Shown here: positions 5,508 through 9,306 of the stretch, one piece after another
How the letters are laid out: the number at the start of each line of letters is the position of its first letter
Position numbering within the stretch: position 1 is the first letter of the stretch
Source of the DNA: UBA5760 sp964649385
GTDB taxonomy: Bacteria; Chloroflexota; Dehalococcoidia; Dehalococcoidales; UBA5760
NCBI GenBank assembly: GCA_964649385.1
Contig: CAZYRA010000041.1
Span: 1-9,306 of the forward strand
Direction: 5' to 3'
Length of the DNA stretch: 9,306 nt
The notes under the pieces: model-generated
What the model saw: the letters and a program-made list of their open reading frames with translations, nothing else
Database searches by the model: none
What the model was told of the DNA's origin: nothing
Translations under genes and position numbers: made by a program

Positions 5508-6973
5508 TCTCCGGGGTCACCCCGCTGGCCGTGATGACCCGGCCGATGAAGTGTCCCGGCCAGTGCATCTGCTGCCCCACCTACCCGGAGGTACCCCAGA
5601 GCTATACCCCTGAGTCACCGGCGGTACTCCGGGCGATAGGCTGCGGGTATGATGCGGCGGAGCAGGTCAGGCTGAGGTTACGGGTGCTCTCCGGGATGGG
5701 TCACCCCACCGATAAGGTCGAGCTGATAGTGATGGGGGGCACCTTCCTGGCCGCCCCTGTCGAGTATCAGTACCAGTTTATTAAGGACTGCTTCGATGCC
5801 CTGAATGGTGAGGTCTCGACCACACTGGAAGAAGCCAAGCGGCTTAACGAAGGGACGGTCCATCGCTGTGTCGGCCTCTGTATCGAGACCAGGCCTGACT
5901 GGTGTGGGCCCGAGGAGATAGCCCGGATGCTGGCCTTTGGTGCTACCAGGGTGGAGCTCGGCGTCCAGGCCCTGGATGATGATATCTACCGTCTTATCCG
6001 GAGGGGACACAGTGTGTCGGATGTCATCCGGGCCACCAGGCTGCTCAAGGAGTACGGTTTTAAGGTGCATTACCACTGGATGCCGGGGCTGCCCGGCTCG
6101 ACTCCGCAGTTCGACCTGGAGATGGCGAAGAGGCTGTTCAGTGATTCCGACTTCAGGCCGGACGGCCTGAAGCTCTACCCAACCATGGTAGTAGCCGGTA
6201 CCGAGCTGGAGCAGTGGTACCGGGAGGGGCGCTATCTGCCCTACGATGACGAGACGATGATTAACCTCATCGTTGAGATTAAGTCCATCGTCCCCGCCTA
6301 TGTCAGAATCTCCAGGGTACTCCGTGATATTCCGGCTCAATATATTGTGGGTGGTTTGAAGGACTCACTGCGGGGTGAAGCGAAGCGGCGTATGAAAGAG
6401 CGGGGAATCGAGTGCCGCTGTATCCGGTGTCATGAGTACGGCCACCGCGCCCGGGACAAGCGGGAGATGGGTGAGCCACGGATGTTAAGGATGGACTATC
6501 AGGCTTCCGGTGGCAGGGAGGTCTTTCTGTCCTTTGAGGATAGTAATGAAACGCTCTTCGGCCTGCTGCGGATGAGGGTTCACTTAAAGCTGCCGGGCGG
6601 GTTAGGGCAGGAACTCGGGGAGAGGCCTGCCATAATCAGGGAGCTTCATGTATACGGGCCGGAGATTCCGCTCGGGGGGCGAGATCCGGAGGCGGCTCAG
6701 CACCGGGGCCTGGGGAGGGCACTACTTGCCGAAGCCGAGCGCATCGCCGCTGGTGAGTTCGGGGTGCGTCAGATAGCGGTCTTAAGCGGTGTTGGTGCCA
6801 AGGAGTACTACCGTTCCGAGTTCGGCTACCGGGCGCAGGGTGATTATATGGTCAAGGCTCTTGTCTCCGCTCAAGCTGTGCCAGCCGAGCCTCTCCGGTG
6901 CCGAAGTGATGGGCTACCTCATGCCTTACCACCCTTGTATCCGGTCCCTGATTTCATCTTCGCCCCGGCATAG
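5486..6973 (+). CDS. elp3: Elp3-like radical SAM/acetyltransferase (tRNA U34)
   Basis: A 495-aa Elp3 homologue that uses radical SAM and acetyl-CoA chemistry to make carboxymethyl-type groups at C5 of tRNA wobble uridine. The N-terminal radical SAM motif is C23-P-G-Q-C27-I-C-C30, with an extra Cys29 where an aromatic residue is usual. Elp3 landmarks are VELIVMGGTF (78-87), the HWMPGLPG loop (197-204), FRPDGLKLYPTMV (223-235) and RVLRDIPAQYI (277-287). Cys310, Cys312 and Cys315 form the zinc-type CxCxxC. The C-terminal GNAT domain (about 340-459) has IRELHVYG, the acetyl-CoA loop QHRGLGRALL (405-414), SGVGAKEYYR and YMVKAL. Typical Elp3 proteins end near here; this ORF adds about 36 residues that are antisense to the metallopeptidase gene. 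An in-frame stop at 5471 fixes the 5' limit; no Shine-Dalgarno is seen, so leaderless translation is possible. Confidence 0.92.
   Translation: MKKSTRTISGVTPLAVMTRPMKCPGQCICCPTYPEVPQSYTPESPAVLRAIGCGYDAAEQVRLRLRVLSGMGHPTDKVELIVMGGTFLAAPVEYQYQFIKDCFDALNGEVSTTLEEAKRLNEGTVHRCVGLCIETRPDWCGPEEIARMLAFGATRVELGVQALDDDIYRLIRRGHSVSDVIRATRLLKEYGFKVHYHWMPGLPGSTPQFDLEMAKRLFSDSDFRPDGLKLYPTMVVAGTELEQWYREGRYLPYDDETMINLIVEIKSIVPAYVRISRVLRDIPAQYIVGGLKDSLRGEAKRRMKERGIECRCIRCHEYGHRARDKREMGEPRMLRMDYQASGGREVFLSFEDSNETLFGLLRMRVHLKLPGGLGQELGERPAIIRELHVYGPEIPLGGRDPEAAQHRGLGRALLAEAERIAAGEFGVRQIAVLSGVGAKEYYRSEFGYRAQGDYMVKALVSAQAVPAEPLRCRSDGLPHALPPLYPVPDFIFAPA
6852..6935 (-). pseudogene. Out-of-frame 3' part of the metallopeptidase, with HEVAHH
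   Basis: In the next minus-strand frame the sequence from 6935 reads RVVRHEVAHHFGTGEARLAQ and then seven more codons to TGA at 6854-6852. HEVAHH at 6923-6906 is the HExxH zinc motif that this protein family carries right after its DRITLF/PIE region. Joining it to the upstream ORF needs only one extra base near 6935 and gives a 125-aa protein of normal family length. It is a remnant, an indel error in the sequence, or the product of frameshifting. Confidence 0.75.
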
Positions 6974-7228
6974 AGCCTCGATAGGTTTCTGGAAGATGGT
7001 TATCTTATCCGGCGCTACCAGCCCGTAGCCCCGCCCTCTCCTGGTCAGCGGTACGCCCTGGTAGAGCCCCAGCAGTGTGTGCCCCTGCTTCAGCCGGGCA
7101 CTATCCAACTGTATCCGGGATGGCCACTCCTCGACCACCACGTCAACGTTCTCCAGCCTGCTGCAAAAACCGGCGGGCAGACGGGCAACTGCCTCCGCTA
7201 CCAGCTCCTCGAATCTTATACTGTCCAT
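6926..7228 (-). CDS. Zincin-like metallopeptidase family protein, frameshifted
   Basis: A 100-aa ORF that matches the start and middle of the small minimal-metalloprotease (zincin-like, COG3824/PF06262-type) family: FEELVAEAVARLP (6-18), VVVEEWPS (30-37), TLLGLYQGVPLT (51-62), PDKITIFQKPIEALC (73-87). Family members continue with an HExxH helix, but here the frame ends GW-stop immediately before it. The missing part is present in the adjacent frame (6852-6935). As read, the protein lacks its zinc site and is presumably inactive. It starts at ATG 7228, 30 nt after the S41 protease stop on the same strand, with only a weak AAGG before it, so it is probably cotranscribed with that protease. Its 3' end overlaps the elp3 ORF tail to tail. 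Confidence 0.8.
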   Translation of the reverse strand: MDSIRFEELVAEAVARLPAGFCSRLENVDVVVEEWPSRIQLDSARLKQGHTLLGLYQGVPLTRRGRGYGLVAPDKITIFQKPIEALCRGEDEIRDRIQGW

Positions 7229-7258
7229 AGCCTTATTACCCAGGTCCCGGCGGGGTCA

Positions 7259-8398
7259 TCAACCATCACTCTTAAGGTAGTCTATCGCCCACTGGATAGA
7301 CTCTTCCCCTTCTATCTCAATCTGGTAATCGGGGGCTATCCCCTGACCTTCTATCAGACGTCCGTGGGGGGTGAACCAGCGCGCAAAGGTGATATAGAGC
7401 CCTGAGCCGTCACTCAAGCGGCGCAGGATATTGACGCTGCCTTTGCCAAAGGTCTGGCTGCCGGCAATGGTGGCGCGGCCATAGTCCTGTAGCGCCCCGG
7501 CCAGCACCTCACTGCCGCTGGCGCTATAGTCATCTACCAGAACGACCACGGGCAGGTCGGTGGTAACATCCTGGTGTACTACCGGTCTGGTGGTACGGTT
7601 GCCTTGATTGTCTACTACGTCAACGATAGTGCCTTCGGTGAGAAAGCGGCTGGCGACATCAACTACCGACGTCAGCGTGCCGCCCAGGTTCCGGCGCAGG
7701 TCAAGGATGATGCCGCCGGCATTTTCCCGGATAAGGCTGTTTAGAGCCGACAGTAGTTCAGCATCAGTCCGCCCCGAAAAATCGGTAATCTGAATATAGG
7801 CGATATCTCCTATCATCCTGAAGTGGACGCTGGCTATCTCAATCTCATCCCGGACTACCTCTATCTCCACCGGCCCGGTCTCGTCTTCGTGAAGAACCAT
7901 GAGATTTACCGCTGTTCCCCTGGGGCCGCGGACGAGGAGCACTGCCTCAACCAGGCTCATTTCGGAGACGCTGTTACCGTCAATCTCCAGTACTTCATCG
8001 TTGGCTCTGATACCCGCCTTTTCCGCAGGTGAGTCCGGGAAGGGCGCTACAATGATAATCCTGTCGTCTTGCCTGGTTACCGCGGCGCCGATACCATCAA
8101 ACCTGCCCTCGATCCCGCTCAGGCTTAGCTGGTAGGTCTCCGCATCCAGGTAGGCGGTATAGGGGTCATCCAGGGCCTCTACCATTCCCTTGATTGCCCC
8201 CTGGCGCAGTGCCTCAGCATCAAGGTTGTCCTTTTCAACGTAGTCCTCGAAGATGATATCCCAGGCTTCGCTAACGGTGCCCAGGTTCTGCCCGTCATTG
8301 CCCGGACCGGTCGGGATTGTGATTGAGAGACAGCCGGAAGACAGAGACAGGACCAGACCGGCCAGGAGCAACGCTATCACTATAGTTCTCTTTGCCAT
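7259..8398 (-). CDS. ctpA: S41 C-terminal processing protease, lipoprotein
   Basis: A 379-aa CtpA/Prc-family serine protease that degrades or trims extracytoplasmic proteins from their C-termini. The N-terminus has K-R, a hydrophobic stretch (5-20) and lipobox LSSG-Cys23, so it should be a lipid-anchored exported protein. Domain order: N-terminal helical segment with the DDPYTAYLD motif (77-85), PDZ domain (about 98-170, including FDGIGAAV and SPAEKAGI), then the protease core with ILDLRRNLGG (231-240). The catalytic dyad is Ser294 in SASGSE and Lys319 in TFGKGS, 25 residues apart as in known members. RRNLGG replaces the usual R-N-N-P-G-G, a minor oddity. The ATG start has only a weak AAAGAG-like site upstream, with a candidate promoter at 8446-8475. 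The metallopeptidase gene follows 30 nt downstream. Confidence 0.93.
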   Translation of the reverse strand: MAKRTIVIALLLAGLVLSLSSGCLSITIPTGPGNDGQNLGTVSEAWDIIFEDYVEKDNLDAEALRQGAIKGMVEALDDPYTAYLDAETYQLSLSGIEGRFDGIGAAVTRQDDRIIIVAPFPDSPAEKAGIRANDEVLEIDGNSVSEMSLVEAVLLVRGPRGTAVNLMVLHEDETGPVEIEVVRDEIEIASVHFRMIGDIAYIQITDFSGRTDAELLSALNSLIRENAGGIILDLRRNLGGTLTSVVDVASRFLTEGTIVDVVDNQGNRTTRPVVHQDVTTDLPVVVLVDDYSASGSEVLAGALQDYGRATIAGSQTFGKGSVNILRRLSDGSGLYITFARWFTPHGRLIEGQGIAPDYQIEIEGEESIQWAIDYLKSDG

Positions 8399-8424
8399 TG
8401 AACTCTACTCTTTCTGAAGTGATT

Positions 8425-8442
8425 GCCTCTAAGGCCTCTAAG
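8425..8442. repeat. 9-bp tandem direct repeat in the protease leader
   Basis: GCCTCTAAG occurs twice without a gap (8425-8433, 8434-8442), just downstream of the candidate -10 and at or around the predicted transcript start of the protease gene. It could be a paired protein-binding site or chance; nothing else supports a role. Confidence 0.5.
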
Positions 8443-8445
8443 GAG

Positions 8446-8475
8446 ATTATAATTGAGGCGGGACTAAATGAGCAA
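8446..8475 (-). promoter_or_regulatory. Candidate promoter of the S41 protease gene
   Basis: A perfect TATAAT on the minus strand (8451-8446) lies 18 nt after TTGCTC (8475-8470; 3 of 6 matches). The predicted start is near 8439, leaving a leader of about 40 nt before ATG 8398. The promoter would make the protease independent of rnpB. Confidence 0.5.
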
Positions 8476-8493
8476 TAGCTCCTGTGGTTAGGC

Positions 8494-8523
8494 GTCTACT
8501 TTTAGGAAGCAGGCCAAGTAGAC
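8494..8523 (-). other. rnpB 3' flank able to pair with the P1 3' strand
   Basis: AAGTAGAC on the minus strand (8501-8494), a few nt beyond the mature rnpB end, is complementary to GTCTACTT (8523-8516), the 3' strand of helix P1. It therefore repeats the P1 5' strand. In the primary transcript this could form a hairpin that competes with P1. No U-tract follows, so it is not a standard terminator. Confidence 0.5.
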
Positions 8524-8862
8524 CTGTAAGCCGAGTTCTGTACTCCGAATCATCGGAGCGGTGACCATCTATCTAGCCCTGACGTTACCATCAGGGTCAA
8601 GCGACCTACCCGGGGACAGGCCAGGCGTCCTTATGTCCCTCTGTTTGGTCTTGCTCCGGATGGGGTTTACCTAGCCGACTGGTCACCCAGCCGCTGGTGA
8701 GCTCTTACCTCACCATTTCACCCTTACCCTTTCTCAAGGGCGGTATATTTCTGTGGCACTTGCCGTAGGGTTACCCCTCCTGGGCGTTACCCAGCATCCT
8801 GCCCGGTGGAGCTCGGACTTTCCTCCCGCATCAAGCGGACGGTCACCCGGTCTACTTGGCCC
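8511..8862 (-). ncRNA. rnpB: RNase P RNA, bacterial type A
   Basis: The catalytic RNA of RNase P, which removes 5' leaders from tRNA precursors. On the minus strand it begins GGGCCAAGTAGACC, and its end GGTCTACTTGGCC closes helix P1 with 13 bp. Conserved blocks in order: GAGGAAAGTCCGAGCTCC (8825-8808, P4 5' side), GGGTGAAATGGTGAGGTAAG (ending near 8706), TAGGTAAACCCC, CGGAGCAAGACCAAACAG, TAGATAGATGG, and ACAGAACTCGGCTTACAGG near the 3' end (P4 3' side). About 352 nt is normal for type A. The L15 loop reads AAGGAC where the Escherichia coli tRNA 3'-end-binding loop reads AAGGTAC. Ends are inferred from P1 and the promoter position, so they are good to a few bases. It has its own promoter and no clear intrinsic terminator. 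Confidence 0.97.
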
Positions 8863-8868
8863 ACTTTT

Positions 8869-8897
8869 ATACTATGCCCCGATGGCGCTAAAGTCAA
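8869..8897 (-). promoter_or_regulatory. Strong sigma-70 promoter of rnpB
   Basis: On the minus strand, TTGACT (8897-8892; 5 of 6), an exact 17-nt spacer and TAGTAT (8874-8869; 5 of 6). The predicted start is G at 8862, the first base of the RNase P RNA, so the primary 5' end probably needs no trimming. Confidence 0.85.
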
Positions 8898-9158
8898 TAG
8901 CGATGATAAAGCGTAGGGGGGAATCCTAGTTTTTTTGAACCCTATCCCCTTAGTCCCCTTCCCCTTAGCAAGGGGAGGAGGAGATAATTACTAATGAAGG
9001 GGCTAATGCCCCTTCAAACTACCCCATTTGTAGGTAGTTAAGGCTATGCTATTTTACATAATCCCTAGTGTTGTAGTGAGGGATGGAGTTCTTTCTAAGT
9101 GTTTGGTGTTTGGGATGGGTTACTTTTTCTGGATAAGGGGAGGGGGTTACCACAAAAG
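8898..9158. other. Gene-free region with four hairpins
   Basis: I find no credible ORF or RNA gene here. Four inverted repeats follow each other: 8960-8966/8970-8976 (TCCCCTT, loop AGC), 8996-9003/9008-9015 (GAAGGGGC, loop TAAT, perfect 8 bp), 9017-9023/9033-9039 (AACTACC, 9-nt loop) and 9061-9066/9079-9084 (ATCCCT, 12-nt loop). None is followed by a clear U-tract on either strand. C/G-run sequence such as CCCCTTAG / AAGGGGA recurs through the region. It might be a non-coding RNA, a small dispersed repeat (MITE- or REP-like) or a decayed gene; the sequence alone does not say. Confidence 0.55.
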
Positions 9159-9188
9159 AAGAGCCCCCCGGAATTCCGGGGGGCTCTT
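9154..9188 (-). terminator. Terminator-like perfect palindrome
   Basis: Bases 9159-9188 are a perfect 30-bp palindrome (half AAGAGCCCCCCGGAA) with GAATTC at its centre. On the minus strand it ends in CTTTTG (9158-9153), a short U-tract, and it lies 33 nt after the stop of the gene at 9222. It fits an intrinsic terminator for that gene; the + strand has only TTTA after the stem. Confidence 0.7.
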
Positions 9189-9221
9189 TAGCTTGTCTAG
9201 CTATTGTCAGTCAGGCTGAAG

Positions 9222-9306
9222 TTAGGGCTTGTTGCCTCTGCTCCTGACAATGAGGACAATCACCACTGCCGCCAGGGCAGCACCGATACCGATTATGGCG
9301 TAGATG
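9222..9306 (-). CDS. C-terminus of a membrane-anchored protein, partial
   Basis: Only the last 27 residues are in the window. They read a hydrophobic segment of about 19 residues beginning IYAIIGIGAALAAVVIVLIV, followed by the basic tail RSRGNKP and TAA at 9224-9222. This is a tail anchor or the last helix of a multi-pass protein, with the C-terminus inside the cell. Such C-terminal anchors are common on surface proteins that lack sortase signals, but the family cannot be told from this part. A terminator-like palindrome follows. Confidence 0.65.
   Translation of the reverse strand, partial: IYAIIGIGAALAAVVIVLIVRSRGNKP

Noticed and set aside
5678..6340. 220-codon minus-strand ORF inside elp3
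   Set aside because: It is antisense to the conserved radical SAM domain, with no motif or ribosome site.
6926..6940. Programmed -1 frameshift site in the metallopeptidase
   Set aside because: The junction (ATA CAA GGG TGG) does not match a slippery heptamer and I see no convincing downstream pseudoknot, so an indel is simpler; noted as an alternative only.
8960..9015. Possible CRISPR or tandem-repeat array
   Set aside because: The hairpins have different sequences and irregular spacing; there is no repeated unit with unique spacers and no cas gene nearby.
9106..9146. Possible G-quadruplex in the G-rich stretch
   Set aside because: Four G-runs can be drawn only with one loop of about 17 nt, so it is weak by usual criteria.

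Overview
The window looks like chromosomal DNA from a bacterium, most probably a Dehalococcoidia-type member of the Chloroflexota. A type-A bacterial RNase P RNA establishes that it is bacterial. The closer placement is an inference: it rests mainly on an Elp3-like radical SAM/acetyltransferase with the short N-terminus known from Dehalococcoides, next to a lipid-synthesis operon and a lipoprotein S41 protease. There is no integrase, IS element, CRISPR array or phage gene.

Layout. (1) Positions 100-4165, + strand: a compact fatty-acid/phospholipid operon, plsX - acpP - FabL-type enoyl reductase - KASII-like ketosynthase - fabG. The last four genes are tightly coupled (TAATG overlap, ATGA overlap, 1-nt gap), and a strong intrinsic terminator lies at 4205-4242. 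The first 89 bases are a slightly diverged duplicate of the plsX start. (2) 4244-5450, - strand: a small unrecognised membrane protein and a class I methyltransferase with Trm9/ALKBH8-like signatures. (3) 5486-6973, + strand: elp3, divergent from the methyltransferase across only 35 bp. (4) 6852-8398, - strand: an S41 C-terminal processing protease lipoprotein, followed by a small zincin-like metallopeptidase gene that is frameshifted just before its HExxH motif and runs antisense into the elp3 tail. (5) 8511-8862, - strand: rnpB with a clear sigma-70 promoter. (6) 8898-9158: a gene-free stretch full of hairpins. (7) 9159-9306, - strand: a terminator-like palindrome and the C-terminus of a membrane-anchored protein that runs off the window.

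How the genes fit together. The lipid operon supplies the acyl carrier (ACP), condensation (KS), ketoreduction (FabG), enoyl reduction (FabL) and transfer of the acyl chain to phosphate (PlsX). FabD, FabH, FabZ and acetyl-CoA carboxylase are not in this window. The most interesting biological proposal is the elp3/Trm9-like pair. In eukaryotes Elp3 installs the cm5 group on wobble uridine 34 of tRNA and Trm9 methylates it to mcm5U, so a divergent bacterial pair suggests a compact mcm5U-type pathway. That remains a hypothesis. The second point of note is the frameshifted metallopeptidase whose lost HExxH half is antisense to an unusual C-terminal extension of Elp3.
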